A stretch of 64,000 nucleotides of DNA from Acidobacteriota bacterium (lineage in GTDB: Bacteria; Acidobacteriota; Vicinamibacteria; Vicinamibacterales; 2-12-FULL-66-21). The position numbers and the translations under genes are program-made. Below are positions 10,012 through 20,516 of the stretch, in pieces (within the stretch, counting starts at the first letter, position 1; every line of letters starts with the position of its first letter). The stretch is from NCBI GenBank assembly GCA_003222675.1, contig QHWT01000071.1, positions 1-64,000 on the forward strand, given 5' to 3'. The notes beneath the pieces were generated by a model. That model was not told the origin of the DNA. It saw nothing but the letters and a program-made list of their open reading frames with translations, and ran no database searches.

Positions 10012-10809
10012 ATGAGCGAGCGCACCCGCGGGGTGCTGCGGCGGATTCGGCGCGCGTTGATCGTGGCGGTGCTGTTGCTGTTTGTCGCGACGCCCGCGTA
10101 TGTCAGTATCGCGTTCGGTCCCGACGGCGTCGGCCCGGAAGTGCTGACAAGCGATGCGCGCGTGCGCGTCGACGATCGATCGGATGCGCTGGTGTTCCAG
10201 CCCGTGAACGATCGCGGCGACGCGGGACTGATCTTCTATCCTGGTTGTCCCGTTCCGTCAGAAGCGTACGCGCCGATGGCGCGAAGCATCGCGGAGCACG
10301 GCTATCCGGTGTTCGTGATGCGCGTGCCGTATAGGTGCGCCACGGCGGCAGATCAGCAGCAGCAGCTCTTCGCGGCCACTCGCGCCGTGACCGGATCGTC
10401 GCGGCGCCGATGGGTGCTGGCAGGTCACTCGCGCGGCGCCGTTCACGCATCGCGCCTGCTAGCCCTGGAGCCGCACATGGTTGACGGCCTGGTGCTCATC
10501 GGCACAACACATCCGAGGGACGTAAGCCTGACGTCACTCTCCATTCCCGTGATGAAGATTTACGCGTCGCTCGACGGCGTGGCGCCGGAGGCGAGGGTCA
10601 AGGCCACTGCTTCTCTGCTGCCACGATCGACGCGCTGGGTGCGCATCGAAGGAGGCAACCATCGGCAGTTCGGTTCCTACCGCTATCAGCTGTTTGACCG
10701 CACGGCGACCATTACGCGCAAAGCGCAACAGGACCAGACCATCGAGGCGATTCTGACGATGCTTGGGTTCCGGGGTGCGCGGTCCGGGGTGCGGGGTGCG
10801 AAGAACTAG
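10012..10809 (+). CDS. Alpha/beta-hydrolase with N-terminal membrane anchor
   Basis: The 265-residue protein starts with a basic segment and a transmembrane helix (LIVAVLLLFVATPAYVSI). An alpha/beta-hydrolase domain follows with nucleophile elbow GHSRGA and a late His in EGGNHRQFG. It resembles the alpha/beta-hydrolase-5 group of putative extracytoplasmic esterases or peptidases; the substrate is unknown. The last ten or so codons (RGARSGVRGAKN) are written by the first arm of a GGGGTGC heptamer array, so a repeat has extended the reading frame. ATG 10012 is preferred to the adjacent GTG at 10009. Confidence 0.82.
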   Translation: MSERTRGVLRRIRRALIVAVLLLFVATPAYVSIAFGPDGVGPEVLTSDARVRVDDRSDALVFQPVNDRGDAGLIFYPGCPVPSEAYAPMARSIAEHGYPVFVMRVPYRCATAADQQQQLFAATRAVTGSSRRRWVLAGHSRGAVHASRLLALEPHMVDGLVLIGTTHPRDVSLTSLSIPVMKIYASLDGVAPEARVKATASLLPRSTRWVRIEGGNHRQFGSYRYQLFDRTATITRKAQQDQTIEAILTMLGFRGARSGVRGAKN

Positions 10810-10878
10810 CCGGCGCGGCGTCTTGGGGCGCACTCGCATTCCCGAACCGGGCGCGCTGCACCCCCGCGCCCCGACCCC
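10772..10878. repeat. Inverted heptamer array, GGGGTGC / GCACCCC type
   Basis: The left arm at 10772-10799 has four 7-bp units (GGGGTGC, GCGGTCC, GGGGTGC, GGGGTGC). The right arm at 10858-10878 has three complementary units (GCACCCC, CGCGCCC, CGACCCC). The left arm is inside the hydrolase coding sequence and the spacer holds its stop codon. Confidence 0.8.
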
Positions 10879-10937
10879 GACAATTTCCTTACTGCTGACG
10901 CACCGGAACTTGAATGTCCTTAGCGAGGAGGCGACGC

Positions 10938-11141
10938 ATGAATCGCGACGAGCTCGACGGCAAGACCGATCAGGTGAAAGGCCGCGCCAAGCAGGCATGG
11001 GGACACATCACCAATAATGAGCGGCTGCACGACGAAGGGACCGCGGATGAGGCGGCCGGCAACGTGCAGGAAGGGTTTGGGAAGGCCCGCCGCAAGGTCG
11101 GCGAAACACTCGACGATATCGCGGATCAGATCAAGGAATAG
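10938..11141 (+). CDS. CsbD-family stress-response protein
   Basis: This 67-residue hydrophilic protein has the CsbD signature: MNRDELDGKTDQVKGRAKQAWGHITNNERL, then GNVQEGFGKARRKVGETLDDI. CsbD-like proteins are general-stress proteins of unknown biochemical role. Start ATG 10938 has GAGGAG at 10925-10930, with 7-base spacing; the upstream in-frame ATG at 10914 lacks a site. A terminator follows, so the gene is monocistronic. Confidence 0.88.
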   Translation: MNRDELDGKTDQVKGRAKQAWGHITNNERLHDEGTADEAAGNVQEGFGKARRKVGETLDDIADQIKE

Positions 11142-11157
11142 CCCTCGCCGGAATCGG

Positions 11158-11197
11158 AAAACCCCCTCCCGCTTGCAACCCGGGCGGGGGTTTGTTA
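11158..11197 (+). terminator. Intrinsic terminator after csbD-like gene
   Basis: AAACCCCCTCCCG and CGGGCGGGGGTTT form a GC-rich stem around a short loop, followed by TTGTTAT. It separates the CsbD gene from the ribosomal superoperon. Confidence 0.8.
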
Positions 11198-11465
11198 TAT
11201 TCGAAAGGTTCTGGTCGGCGCTAGGACACCCTATCTAGAGCCGAACTCCAAACAGGCGCCCTCGTTTATGCGCGCCGCTCGACGCATCCTTGCGGGTGCA
11301 TGCAACTTCAACCAATAGGGTAAGTCAGCTTCAGGTGCCGGGCCGCCACGCGGTTCCCTAGGCTTGGAGCAACCAACCGATCGCGCGCGGCGCATTGAGA
11401 AATGTTGCCTGCGTGGTTGGCGTGCTTGTTTTGAATTTGGGGGTCGATCCCCCTGTGGAGTCACT
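11198..11465 (+). other. Leader region of the ribosomal superoperon
   Basis: About 270 bp without a gene separate the csbD terminator from rpsL. The superoperon promoter must lie here or overlap the terminator, but no convincing -35/-10 pair stands out. Near rpsL, GGGGGTCGATCCCCC (about 11440-11454) is a strong short palindrome that overlaps the ribosome-binding region and could act in feedback control. rpoB/rpoC, often found just upstream of rpsL, are absent. Confidence 0.4.
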
Positions 11466-11840
11466 GTGCCGACGATCAGCCAGCTTGTGCGCAAGGGGCG
11501 CGAGAAGGTCGTGACGAAGACGAAGAGCCCTGCGCTGCAGGACAGCCCGCAGAAGCGAGGCGTGTGCGTCCGCGTGTTCACGCAGACGCCCAAGAAGCCC
11601 AACTCCGCGCTGCGGAAGGTGGCGCGCGTGCGCCTGACCAATGGGATCGAAGTCACGACATACATTCCCGGCGTCGGCCATAACCTGCAGGAGCACTCGC
11701 TCGTGCTCATTCGCGGCGGCCGCGTCAAGGATCTCCCGGGCGTGCGCTACCACGTCGTCCGCGGCACGCTCGACGCGGTAGGCGTGCAGGGAAGAAAGCA
11801 GGGGCGCTCAAAGTACGGAGCGAAGCGCCCCAAGTCGTAG
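11466..11840 (+). CDS. rpsL: 30S ribosomal protein S12
   Basis: This 124-residue S12 begins [12 protein letters not shown] and includes the decoding-centre motif [11 protein letters not shown], site of streptomycin-resistance changes in other bacteria, and the conserved [13 protein letters not shown] and [14 protein letters not shown]. The GTG start at 11466 follows GGAG at 11457-11460; longer frames upstream do not resemble S12. It is the first gene of the str part of the superoperon, with a heptamer array starting right after its TAG. Confidence 0.98.
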   Translation: MPTISQLVRKGREKVVTKTKSPALQDSPQKRGVCVRVFTQTPKKPNSALRKVARVRLTNGIEVTTYIPGVGHNLQEHSLVLIRGGRVKDLPGVRYHVVRGTLDAVGVQGRKQGRSKYGAKRPKS

Positions 11841-11954
11841 CCGGTAGCCGGTGACCAGTTTCCGGTTTCCAGTCGAGGAAACGGAGTTCACGGACAACTG
11901 GCAACTGGCAACTGGAAACAACTGGCAACCGGTAACTGGCAACTGGAAACTGAC
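11841..11954. repeat. Inverted heptamer array rpsL-rpsG, CCAGTTT / AACTGGC type
   Basis: The left arm begins immediately after the rpsL stop with five exact 7-bp steps (CCGGTAG, CCGGTGA, CCAGTTT, CCGGTTT, CCAGTCG). The right arm at 11896-11954 has units AACTGGC, AACTGGA and AACCGGT and ends AACTGAC two bases before the rpsG ATG. No Shine-Dalgarno sequence remains before rpsG. Confidence 0.85.
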
Positions 11955-11956
11955 AA

Positions 11957-12430
11957 ATGCCACGACGCAGAGAAATCCCGAAGCGCGACGTTCCCCTGGA
12001 TCCGATCTACAGCAGCGCGCTGGTCACGAAGTTCATCAGCACGTTGATGAGTGACGGCAAGCGCAGCACCGCCGAGCGGATCATGTACGGGAGCCTGACT
12101 TCCATCCAGGAGAAGACGGGCGACGATCCGCTGAAAGTGTTCAAGAAGGCCATCGAGAACGTGAAGCCGGCGCTGGAAGTGAAATCGCGCCGCGTGGGCG
12201 GCTCGAATTACCAGGTGCCGGTCGAAGTGAACCCCAACCGGCGCCTGTCGCTCAGCATCCGGTGGCTCGTCGGCTACGCGCGTTCGCGCGGCGACGGCAA
12301 GACGATGACGGAAAAGCTCGCGAACGAGCTGCTCGACGCGGCGAATCTCCGCGGAGGCGCCGTGAAGAAACGCGAAGACACACATCGCATGGCGGAAGCC
12401 AACAAGGCCTTTGCGCATTATCGCTGGTGA
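11957..12430 (+). CDS. rpsG: 30S ribosomal protein S7
   Basis: This 157-residue S7 has the usual start [18 protein letters not shown], the helical core with [12 protein letters not shown], and the C-terminal [21 protein letters not shown]7 nucleates the 30S head by binding the 3' major domain of 16S rRNA. The ATG abuts the preceding array without a visible Shine-Dalgarno site. It is flanked by arrays on both sides, yet coding length and motifs are normal. Confidence 0.98.
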   Translation: MPRRREIPKRDVPLDPIYSSALVTKFISTLMSDGKRSTAERIMYGSLTSIQEKTGDDPLKVFKKAIENVKPALEVKSRRVGGSNYQVPVEVNPNRRLSLSIRWLVGYARSRGDGKTMTEKLANELLDAANLRGGAVKKREDTHRMAEANKAFAHYRW

Positions 12431-12441
12431 AAAGTAAGCCT

Positions 12442-12538
12442 CCAGCTGCCAGCCACCAGCTGCCAGCTGGAAGAGCACGAAGCGTCGAAGAGAACACGGA
12501 TTCAGCTGGAAGCTGGCAGCTGGAAGCTGGCAGCTGAT
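12442..12538. repeat. Inverted heptamer array rpsG-fusA, CCAGCTG / AGCTGGA type
   Basis: Left arm 12442-12469: CCAGCTG, CCAGCCA, CCAGCTG, CCAGCTG. Right arm 12504-12538: AGCTGGA, AGCTGGC, AGCTGGA, AGCTGGC, AGCTGAT, then TTTT and the fusA ATG. The spacer is 34 bp with no similarity to other spacers that I can see. Confidence 0.85.
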
Positions 12539-12542
12539 TTTT

Positions 12543-14663
<2,121 letters not shown>

Positions 14664-14668
14664 ATACC

Positions 14669-14731
14669 GTGACGCGGGTCGCGGGACGCGGGGCGCGATC
14701 GCACCCCGCACCCCAGATCCCGCACCCCGAC
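14669..14731. repeat. Inverted heptamer array fusA-rpsJ, GACGCGG / CCGCACC type
   Basis: Left units GACGCGG, GTCGCGG, GACGCGG, GGCGCGA run directly into right units TCGCACC, CCGCACC, CCAGATC, CCGCACC, CCGACGA, all in 7-bp phase, with almost no spacer. GAGGATC follows and supplies part of the rpsJ ribosome-binding region. Confidence 0.8.
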
Positions 14732-14747
14732 GAGGATCGAGAGAGAC

Positions 14748-15083
14748 ATGGCTTCTCCTTTCAGTGACAAGATTCGTATTCGCCTCAAGGCGTACGACAA
14801 CCGCGTGCTGGACCAGTCGACGACGGAGATCGTGGACACGGCGCGGCGGACGGGCGCGCGGCTCGCCGGACCGATTCCGCTGCCGACCGAAAAGAACAAG
14901 TGGACGGTGCTCCGCTCGCCGCACGTGGACAAGAAGTCGCGCGAGCAGTTCGAGCTTCGAACGCACAAGCGGCTGATCGACATCTTCGAGCCGACGCCGC
15001 AGACGGTCGACGCGCTGATGAAGCTCGATCTGCCGGCAGGGGTCGACGTCGAGATCAAGGCGTTCGGCAAGGAACATAAATAG
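14748..15083 (+). CDS. rpsJ: 30S ribosomal protein S10
   Basis: This 111-residue S10 includes [30 protein letters not shown], the PLPTEK loop and the [11 protein letters not shown] motif near the tRNA-facing loop. S10 belongs to the 30S head and is also the NusB partner in antitermination complexes. It opens the S10 operon part, in the standard order before L3. A purine-rich GAGGATCGAGAGAG precedes the ATG. Confidence 0.97.
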   Translation: MASPFSDKIRIRLKAYDNRVLDQSTTEIVDTARRTGARLAGPIPLPTEKNKWTVLRSPHVDKKSREQFELRTHKRLIDIFEPTPQTVDALMKLDLPAGVDVEIKAFGKEHK

Positions 15084-15166
15084 GGTTCACGGTTCAGGGT
15101 TCACGGTGCACGGTTCCAGGTTCGGAACCCTGAACCGATGAACCGTGAACGGTGAACCGTGAACCG
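15084..15166. repeat. Inverted heptamer array rpsJ-rplC, GGTTCAC / TGAACCG type
   Basis: The array starts directly after the rpsJ TAG: GGTTCAC, GGTTCAG, GGTTCAC, GGTGCAC, GGTTCCA. The opposite arm has GGAACCC, TGAACCG, TGAACGG, TGAACCG, TGAACCG. The unit is entirely different from the AGCTGG type but the 7-bp step and two-arm layout are the same. Confidence 0.85.
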
Positions 15167-15176
15167 AGAGACAAAG

Positions 15177-15899
15177 ATGGTTACCGGAATCATCGGCAGA
15201 AAAGTCGGCATGACCCAGGTGTTCGCGACCGACGGCACTGTCACGCCCGCGACGGTCATCCAGGCGGGACCGTGCGTCGTGCTGCAGGCCAAAGGTCCGC
15301 AGACCGACGGGTATGAGGCGGTGCAGCTCGGCCTCGTCGAGAACAAGCCGGCGAAAGTGAACAAGCCGCTGGAGGGGCATTACAAGAAGGCCAGCGTGCC
15401 GCCGACCCGCGTCCGTCGCGAGGTGAAAATCGCGCCGGGAGGCGACGCGGTGAAGGCGGGCGATCAGGTGCTCGTCAATGGCGTGTTCAAGGGCGGCGAT
15501 CGCGTCGATGTGATCGGCATCAGCCGCGGCAAGGGCTTCCAGGGCGTCGTGAAACGCCACAACTTCCGCGGCGGCGCAGCGACCCACGGCTCGATGTTTC
15601 ATCGCGCGCCGGGTTCGATCGGCGCCTCATCGTTCCCCTCGCGTGTTGTCAAGGGCATGCGCGCCGCGGGACGCATGGGCGGCGATCGCGTGACGACGCG
15701 GAATCTGAAAGTCGTGCAGGTCGACGCCGAGAACAACCTGCTTCTCGTCCGTGGCGCGGTCCCCGGTGCGCCGGGCACTTACATTGTCGTGCGCAAGGCC
15801 GTGGCCGCCAAGCCGGAGCCGAAGCCGCAGGTCGAGAAGGCCGGCAAGACGACGGTTGCGAAGAAGCCGGCCGCGGTGAAGAAGCCGACGAAGAAATAG
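15177..15899 (+). CDS. rplC: 50S ribosomal protein L3 with Lys/Pro/Ala tail
   Basis: This L3 is 240 residues: [20 protein letters not shown] at the start and [17 protein letters not shown] with [23 protein letters not shown] in the loop that reaches the peptidyl-transferase centre. The core is followed by about 33 low-complexity residues (AKPEPKPQ through KKPTKK), which E. coli L3 (209 residues) lacks. ATG 15177 is chosen because the in-frame ATG at 15159 lies inside the repeat array. Rod-like basic tails recur on several proteins of this operon. Confidence 0.97.
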   Translation: MVTGIIGRKVGMTQVFATDGTVTPATVIQAGPCVVLQAKGPQTDGYEAVQLGLVENKPAKVNKPLEGHYKKASVPPTRVRREVKIAPGGDAVKAGDQVLVNGVFKGGDRVDVIGISRGKGFQGVVKRHNFRGGAATHGSMFHRAPGSIGASSFPSRVVKGMRAAGRMGGDRVTTRNLKVVQVDAENNLLLVRGAVPGAPGTYIVVRKAVAAKPEPKPQVEKAGKTTVAKKPAAVKKPTKK

Positions 15900-15904
15900 T
15901 GTCC

Positions 15905-15941
15905 CGCTGGCTGGAAGCTGGAAGCCGGTTCCTGGTAGCTC
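15905..15941. repeat. Short one-armed heptamer array rplC-rplD
   Basis: Four to five AGCTGGA-like heptamers (GGCTGGA, AGCTGGA, AGCCGGT, TCCTGGT, AGCTCAA) fill the gap right up to the rplD ATG. No CCAGCT-type arm is present, so this looks like a remnant of a full array. Confidence 0.7.
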
Positions 15942-15943
15942 AA

Positions 15944-16576
15944 ATGAAAATCGACATCGTCAACACGAACAAAGAGACCGTCGGCTCCCTCGACCTGAAG
16001 GACGAGGTGTTCGGCGGACGCGTGAAGACCGATCTGATCTGGGAGGCGGTCATTCAGGAGAATGCGGCAGAGCGGCGCGGCACGCATGCGACGAAAAACC
16101 GCGCGCTCGTCAGCGGCTCCGGCAAGAAGCCGTGGCGCCAGAAGGGCACGGGCCGCGCACGCGTCGGCGAGATCCGCAATCCGCTGTGGCGCAAGGGCGG
16201 AACGGTGTTCGGCCCCCAGCCGCGCAGCTACGACTACGCGCTGCCGCGCAAGGTGAAGCTCGCCGCGCTGCGCGCGGCGATCTCGCAGAAGCTGAGCGAC
16301 GGCACGCTTGTCGTCGTCGACACGCTCGAGACTCCGCGGTCCGAAGACACCAGGAAGACGAAGGTGACGGCCGAGATGTTCAAGAACCTCGGCGCCACCG
16401 GCAAGACCCTCGTGATCGACACGAAGCACGATGAGCGCTTCATGCTGACGGCGCGCAACATCGCCGGCGTGCGGCTGGTGGCGACAAACCGCGTGACCGC
16501 GCGCGACGTGATGGACACGAATTATGTGGTGGCAACGAGATCGGCTCTCGAGAAGCTTCAGGAGAGCCTCGGATAG
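15944..16576 (+). CDS. rplD: 50S ribosomal protein L4
   Basis: This 210-residue L4 begins MKIDIVNTNKETVGSL and has the exit-tunnel loop SGSGKKPWRQKGTGRARVGEIRNPLWRKGGTVFGP and a C-terminal Rossmann-like part. L4 lines the polypeptide exit tunnel and in some bacteria represses its own operon. A longer frame from 15899 exists, but its extra residues are read from the heptamer array, so ATG 15944 is taken. No clear Shine-Dalgarno site. Confidence 0.96.
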   Translation: MKIDIVNTNKETVGSLDLKDEVFGGRVKTDLIWEAVIQENAAERRGTHATKNRALVSGSGKKPWRQKGTGRARVGEIRNPLWRKGGTVFGPQPRSYDYALPRKVKLAALRAAISQKLSDGTLVVVDTLETPRSEDTRKTKVTAEMFKNLGATGKTLVIDTKHDERFMLTARNIAGVRLVATNRVTARDVMDTNYVVATRSALEKLQESLG

Positions 16577-16587
16577 TCGCCACGTTC

Positions 16588-16667
16588 GGTAGCCAGTGGC
16601 CAGTAGCCAGTTTCCAGAAGACCGAACTGGCTACCGGCAACTGGCCAACTGGTAACTGGTTACTGAC
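16588..16667. repeat. Inverted heptamer array rplD-rplW, AGTAGCC / AACTGGT type
   Basis: Left arm GGTAGCC, AGTGGCC, AGTAGCC, AGTTTCC. Right arm ACCGGCA, ACTGGCC, AACTGGT, AACTGGT, TACTGAC, with the rplW ATG at the very next base. Confidence 0.85.
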
Positions 16668-16958
16668 ATGAAACTGACAGACGTAATCCGCCGTCCGCTG
16701 ATCACCGAGAAGACGACGCTCATGCGCGAAGACGGGCGGACGCTCGTGTTCGAGGTGGCGCGGGGCGCAACGAAAGTGGATATCAAGCGCGCGGTCGAGA
16801 AGCTGCTCGGCTCGAAGGTCGAGACCGTGCGGACCGCGATCGCGCACGGAAAGATGAAGCGCCAGGGGCGCTTCGTGGGACAGCGGTCTGACTGGAAGAA
16901 AGCCTTCGTGAAACTGCGTGAAGGCGAGAAGGTGCCGGAGTTCCTGGAAGGGGCGTAA
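16668..16958 (+). CDS. rplW: 50S ribosomal protein L23
   Basis: This 96-residue L23 includes VIRRPLITEKTT, FEVARGATKVDIKRAVEKLLGSKVETV and RQGRFVGQRSDWKKAFVKL. L23 sits at the tunnel exit and is the docking site for trigger factor and SRP. The ATG is fused to the last CTGAC unit of the array, so translation begins without an obvious Shine-Dalgarno sequence and probably depends on coupling or on the array's structure. Confidence 0.97.
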   Translation: MKLTDVIRRPLITEKTTLMREDGRTLVFEVARGATKVDIKRAVEKLLGSKVETVRTAIAHGKMKRQGRFVGQRSDWKKAFVKLREGEKVPEFLEGA

Positions 16959-16961
16959 GAC

Positions 16962-17049
16962 AAGCCGCCAGCTCCCAGCTACCAGCAGCAAGCACGAAGC
17001 AAGCTGGAAGCTGATGGCTGGAAGCTGGTAGCTGACAGCGTCAAGGATC
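16962..17049. repeat. Inverted heptamer array rplW-rplB, AGCTGG family
   Basis: CCGCCAGCTCCCAGCTACCAGC forms the left side and AGCTGGAAGCTGATGGCTGG onwards the right side, ending AGCTGAC. The tail GTCAAGGATC (17040-17049) contains the AAGGA used by rplB and resembles the GACAAGGATC tail at other arrays. Confidence 0.8.
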
Positions 17050-17055
17050 AGAGTT

Positions 17056-17880
17056 ATGCCTATTCGCAAGTACAAGCCGACCTCCGCGGGCCGGCGGTTC
17101 CAGACGGTGCAGGTGTTCGACGAGATCACGACGCAGGAGCCGCACAGGCCGCTCGTCGAGCCGCTGGGCAAGTCGGGCGGCCGCAATAACCACGGCGAGA
17201 TCACCTCGTGGTGGCGCGGCGGCGGGCACAAGCGGAACTACCGCGTGATCGACTTCAAGCGCGACAAACGCGGCATTCCCGCGAAAGTCTCGACGATCGA
17301 GTACGACCCGAACCGTTCGGCGCGCATCGCGCTGCTTACGTATGCGGATGGCGAGAAGCGTTACATCCTGCAGCCGCTCGGCCTGAAAGTTGGCGACACG
17401 ATCATCGCCGGCGACAACGTCGACATCCTGCCGGGAAATTCGCTGCCGCTGAAGAACATCCCGCTCGGGACGCTCGTGCACAACGTGGAGCTCCGGCCCG
17501 GGCGCGGCGGTCAGATCGCGCGCAGCGCCGGATCCGGCGTGCAGGTCGTGGCGAAAGAAGGAGACTACGCCTCGGTGAAGATGCCGTCCGGCGAAATCCG
17601 GAAGATCAACATCGAGTGCTTCGCCACGATCGGTCAGGTCGGCAACCTCGATCACGAGAACGTGTCGATCGGCAAGGCGGGCCGGAGCCGCTGGCTCGGC
17701 AAGCGACCGCACGTTCGCGGCGTCGCGATGAACCCGGTCGATCACCCGCTCGGCGGCGGTGAGGGCAAGACCTCCGGCGGACGTCACCCCGTGACGCCGT
17801 GGGGCGTTCCGACCAAGGGTTACAAGACGCGCAACCGGAAGTCGACGGACAGGTTCATTGTCCAGAGGAGACAGAAATAA
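17056..17880 (+). CDS. rplB: 50S ribosomal protein L2
   Basis: This 274-residue L2 begins [18 protein letters not shown] and has the RNA-binding central domain ([22 protein letters not shown]) and the catalytic-region loop [21 protein letters not shown], including the conserved His implicated in peptidyl transfer. Length and motifs are normal. AAGGA at 17043-17047 is its probable Shine-Dalgarno site. Confidence 0.98.
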   Translation: MPIRKYKPTSAGRRFQTVQVFDEITTQEPHRPLVEPLGKSGGRNNHGEITSWWRGGGHKRNYRVIDFKRDKRGIPAKVSTIEYDPNRSARIALLTYADGEKRYILQPLGLKVGDTIIAGDNVDILPGNSLPLKNIPLGTLVHNVELRPGRGGQIARSAGSGVQVVAKEGDYASVKMPSGEIRKINIECFATIGQVGNLDHENVSIGKAGRSRWLGKRPHVRGVAMNPVDHPLGGGEGKTSGGRHPVTPWGVPTKGYKTRNRKSTDRFIVQRRQK

Positions 17881-17882
17881 CT

Positions 17883-17941
17883 TTCAGCGTCCAGCCTCCA
17901 GCAGCTAGCTGGGAGCTGGGAGCTGGTAGCTGGTAGCTGAT
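17883..17941. repeat. Inverted heptamer array rplB-rpsS, AGCTGG family
   Basis: Short left arm (CCAGCCT, CCAGCAG) followed by AGCTGGG, AGCTGGG, AGCTGGT, AGCTGGT, AGCTGAT; the final A-T of the last unit runs into the rpsS ATG. Confidence 0.8.
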
Positions 17942-18277
17942 ATGTCCAGATCGCTTAAAAAGGGTCCCTTCGTCGACGTCCCGCTCCTCGAGAAGGTCGA
18001 GGTCATGAACCGCGGCGGCGAGAAAAAGGTCATCAAGACCTGGTCGCGTCGCTCGACAGTGGTGCCCGAGATGGTGGGGCACACGATCGCGGTGCACAAC
18101 GGGAAGAAGTTCATCCCCGTGTACGTGACGGAGAACATGGTCGGGCATAAGCTCGGCGAGTTCGCGCCGACGCGTCAGTTCAAGGGTCACACCACCAAGG
18201 CCGACAAGGCGGCGGCGGTCGCGCCGGCGGCGGGCGCCGGTGCAGGAGCAGGTGCAGGCGCCAAGGGAGGCGCGTAA
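17942..18277 (+). CDS. rpsS: 30S ribosomal protein S19 with Ala/Gly tail
   Basis: This is S19 ([44 protein letters not shown]; the [16 protein letters not shown] motif) of 111 residues, about 20 longer than usual. The extra C terminus is alternating Ala and Gly ending KGGA. S19 sits in the 30S head near the A-site finger. The start abuts the array and the stop overlaps the rplV start by one base (TAATG). Confidence 0.97.
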   Translation: MSRSLKKGPFVDVPLLEKVEVMNRGGEKKVIKTWSRRSTVVPEMVGHTIAVHNGKKFIPVYVTENMVGHKLGEFAPTRQFKGHTTKADKAAAVAPAAGAGAGAGAGAKGGA

Positions 18278-18822
18278 TGGCGATTGAAGCGCACGCCACC
18301 GCAAAATACGTCCGCACGTCCGCGCAGAAGGCGGGGCTGGTGATGGACCTCATTCGCGGGCGCGACGTGAACCACGCGCTGGCGACGTTGAAGTTCGCCC
18401 GCAAGGGCATTGCGCGCGACATCGAGAAGGTCCTGCGGTCCGCGATCGCGAACGCGCAGCAGAAAGACGGCTTCGGCGGAGACGTCGATCGCCTCTTCGT
18501 CACCGCGTGCTACGCGAATCAGGGGCCGTCGCAAAAGCGGATTCGCCCAGCTCCCATGGGGCGCGCCTTCCGCGTCGTGAAGCGGACCGCGCACCTCACC
18601 GTGCGCGTGGCGGAGCGTGCGCCGCGGGTCGTCGCGGCATCCGCCTCCGCCAAGGCTTCGGCGGGACAGGCCTCCGCGCCGGCGGGCGAGCCGACGCCGA
18701 CGCCGAGACCGAAACGCGCGGGCGCGAAGCCCAAGGCAAAGCCCAGAGCAAAGGCGGCAAGCGCCGCGAAACCGAAATCACCGACGAAGCGCGGCGGGGC
18801 CGCCAAGAAAGCTAAGAGCTAA
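18277..18822 (+). CDS. rplV: 50S ribosomal protein L22 with long basic tail containing a REP-like insert
   Basis: The first ~110 residues are a normal L22 ([27 protein letters not shown], the loop with [18 protein letters not shown]). They are followed by about 70 residues rich in Ala, Lys and Pro, so the protein is 181 residues long. The first part of the tail is encoded by a REP-like palindrome at 18644-18664 (CCTCCGCC...GGCGG), nearly identical in reverse to 58180-58200. L22 lines the exit tunnel. The tail probably projects from the ribosome surface and may be neutral. The start overlaps the S19 stop by one base. Confidence 0.95.
   Translation: MAIEAHATAKYVRTSAQKAGLVMDLIRGRDVNHALATLKFARKGIARDIEKVLRSAIANAQQKDGFGGDVDRLFVTACYANQGPSQKRIRPAPMGRAFRVVKRTAHLTVRVAERAPRVVAASASAKASAGQASAPAGEPTPTPRPKRAGAKPKAKPRAKAASAAKPKSPTKRGGAAKKAKS
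18644..18664. repeat. REP-like palindrome inside rplV
   Basis: A 21-bp imperfect palindrome (CCTCCGCCAAGG...CGGCGG) lies in frame in the rplV tail. It matches the reverse complement of 58180-58200 at 20 of 21 positions, which suggests a dispersed element rather than ordinary coding sequence. Confidence 0.7.
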
Positions 18823-18868
18823 CAGCCTTCAGCCTCCAGCTGGAAGCTGGTGGCTGGAAGCTCGCAGC
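18823..18868. repeat. Short inverted heptamer array rplV-rpsC
   Basis: CAGCCTTCAGCCTCCAGCT pairs with AGCTGGAAGCTGGTGGCTGG, with almost no spacer. CACTGGAGATTT follows and provides GGAG before the rpsC ATG. Confidence 0.75.
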
Positions 18869-18881
18869 TCACTGGAGATTT

Positions 18882-19568
18882 ATGGGTCAGAAAGTCCATC
18901 CGCACGGGTTCCGGCTCGGGTTCAACAAGACCTGGCGATCGCGCTGGTTCGCCGACAAGGATTATTCGAAGCTGCTGCACGAGGACCTCAAGCTGCGCGA
19001 CAGCCTGAAGGAACGCTTCGCGCACGCCGGCGTGTCGAAGATCGAGATCGAGCGCGCCGCGAACAAGCTGAAGATCGACATCTACACCTCGCGTCCCGGC
19101 ATCATCATCGGGCGCAAGGGAACGGAAGTGGACAAGCTGAAGACCGAGATCCAGAAGCGGACGAACCGCGAGGTGTTCATCAACATCCAGGAGATCCAGA
19201 AGCCGGAGCTCGACGCGCAGCTGATCGGCGAGTCGGTGGCGATGCAGCTCGAAAAGCGCGTCGCGTTCCGCCGCGCGATGCGTAAGGCGGTCGAATCGGC
19301 GCTGCGCTTCGGCGCGCGCGGCATCAAGGTGCGCGTGTCGGGCCGGCTGAACGGCGCGGAAATCGCGCGCTCCGAGTGGTACCTGCACGGCCAGCTGCCG
19401 CTGCAGACGCTCCGCGCCGACATCGATTACGGCTTCGCGCAAGCATTCACCACCTACGGCGCGATCGGCGTGAAGGTGTGGCTCTACAAGGGAGAGCGCC
19501 TGGCGCCGCGGATCGGCCGCGAAGAGGACTACCGCTCGCCTCGCCGTGCGGCGGGCGCTCGCGGGTAA
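18882..19568 (+). CDS. rpsC: 30S ribosomal protein S3
   Basis: This 228-residue S3 has the N-terminal [23 protein letters not shown], a KH domain with [11 protein letters not shown], and the C-terminal S3 domain ([24 protein letters not shown]). S3 is part of the mRNA entry site and helicase activity of the ribosome. GGAG 9 bases upstream is a plausible ribosome-binding site. Confidence 0.98.
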   Translation: MGQKVHPHGFRLGFNKTWRSRWFADKDYSKLLHEDLKLRDSLKERFAHAGVSKIEIERAANKLKIDIYTSRPGIIIGRKGTEVDKLKTEIQKRTNREVFINIQEIQKPELDAQLIGESVAMQLEKRVAFRRAMRKAVESALRFGARGIKVRVSGRLNGAEIARSEWYLHGQLPLQTLRADIDYGFAQAFTTYGAIGVKVWLYKGERLAPRIGREEDYRSPRRAAGARG

Positions 19569-19637
19569 GCTCCCAGCCACCAGCAGCTAGCTGGTAGCTG
19601 GAAGCTGGTAGCTGGAAGCTGGAAGCTGACAAGGATC
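19569..19637. repeat. Inverted heptamer array rpsC-rplP with GACAAGGATC tail
   Basis: The left part CCCAGCCACCAGCAGC is followed by AGCTGGT, AGCTGGA, AGCTGGT, AGCTGGA, AGCTGGA, AGCTGAC. The array is closed by GACAAGGATC (19628-19637), the same 10 bp seen after arrays before rpsM (twice) and rplQ. Confidence 0.8.
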
Positions 19638-19644
19638 CTTAGTC

Positions 19645-20070
19645 ATGTTGATGCCGAAGAAGGTCAAGTACCGGAAGCAGCAGCGCGGCCGGATGGCGGG
19701 CAAGGCCTGGAGAGGGTCCGACGTGTCGTTCGGTAATTACGGGCTGAAAGCGCTCGAGCCGTGCTGGCTGACGGACCGCCAGATCGAAGCGGCGCGCGTT
19801 GCGATGACCCGGTTCATCAAGCGGGGCGGCAAGATCTGGATCCGCGTGTTCCCGGACAAGCCGATCACGAAGAAGCCGCAGGAAACGCGAATGGGCAAGG
19901 GGAAGGGCGCGCCCGAGCAGTGGGTGTGCGTCGTCCGCCCAGGCCGGATCCTTTTCGAGATGGAAGGGGTCAACGAGACGGAAGCGCGCGAAGCGATGCG
20001 CCTCGCCGCGGCAAAGCTGCCCATCAAGACGAAGTTCGCGACCCGATTCGCGGAGGAGAGAGCGTCATGA
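19645..20070 (+). CDS. rplP: 50S ribosomal protein L16
   Basis: This 141-residue L16 begins [21 protein letters not shown] and has the conserved GMGKGKG-like loop ([13 protein letters not shown]) and the C-terminal LPIKTKF. L16 organises the A-site side of the peptidyl-transferase centre. The AAGGA in the array tail is its Shine-Dalgarno site. The stop overlaps the rpmC start (ATGA). Confidence 0.97.
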   Translation: MLMPKKVKYRKQQRGRMAGKAWRGSDVSFGNYGLKALEPCWLTDRQIEAARVAMTRFIKRGGKIWIRVFPDKPITKKPQETRMGKGKGAPEQWVCVVRPGRILFEMEGVNETEAREAMRLAAAKLPIKTKFATRFAEERAS

Positions 20071-20258
20071 AGATCGGGGAGTTCCGCGATCTCGGGGCCG
20101 ACGAGCTGAGGCAGCGCGAGAAGGATCTCGACGACCAGCTGTTTCGCCTGCGGATTCAGAAATCGATGGGGCAGCTCGAGGCGGCCCACAAGCTGAAGTC
20201 GCTGCGCCGTGACCTGGCGCGCGTGAAGACGGTGCTGCGCGAGAAGGAGACGGTGTAA
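20067..20258 (+). CDS. rpmC: 50S ribosomal protein L29
   Basis: This 63-residue helical protein ([38 protein letters not shown]...) matches L29: two helices with the FRLRFQ-like segment. L29 is next to L23 at the tunnel exit. The ATG lies in the ATGA overlap with rplP, and GGAGGAGAG just upstream is a strong ribosome-binding site. Confidence 0.95.
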   Translation: MKIGEFRDLGADELRQREKDLDDQLFRLRIQKSMGQLEAAHKLKSLRRDLARVKTVLREKETV

Positions 20259-20261
20259 GTC

Positions 20262-20516
20262 ATGGCCACCAAGGCAATCGTCACTGGCGTTGTCGTCAGC
20301 GACAAGATGCAGAAGACCGTCAAGGTCGCGATCGAGCGTCAGGTGCGGGATCCGTTGTACGGGAAAACTCAGCGCCGCACGTCGACGTTTCTCGCGCACG
20401 ACGAGAAGAACGAGGCAAAGCTCGGTGACAAGGTCGCGATCACCGAGACCCGACCGCGCAGCCGCCGCAAGCGCTGGGTCGTGACGTCGATCGTGGAGAA
20501 GGCGAAGGGGATCTGA
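20262..20516 (+). CDS. rpsQ: 30S ribosomal protein S17
   Basis: This 84-residue OB-fold S17 includes [63 protein letters not shown]17 binds the 5' domain of 16S rRNA early in assembly. It starts 3 bases after the rpmC stop, so the two are translated as a tight pair. Confidence 0.97.
   Translation: MATKAIVTGVVVSDKMQKTVKVAIERQVRDPLYGKTQRRTSTFLAHDEKNEAKLGDKVAITETRPRSRRKRWVVTSIVEKAKGI

Noticed and set aside
11198-11465. tRNA or riboswitch in the rpsL leader
   Set aside because: I found no cloverleaf or TPsiC-like motif and no known aptamer core; only a short GGGGGTCGATCCCCC palindrome stands out.
14664-14747. Missing tuf as a truncated gene
   Set aside because: No EF-Tu remnant can be read in any frame between fusA and rpsJ; the gap is entirely array, so tuf is simply elsewhere.
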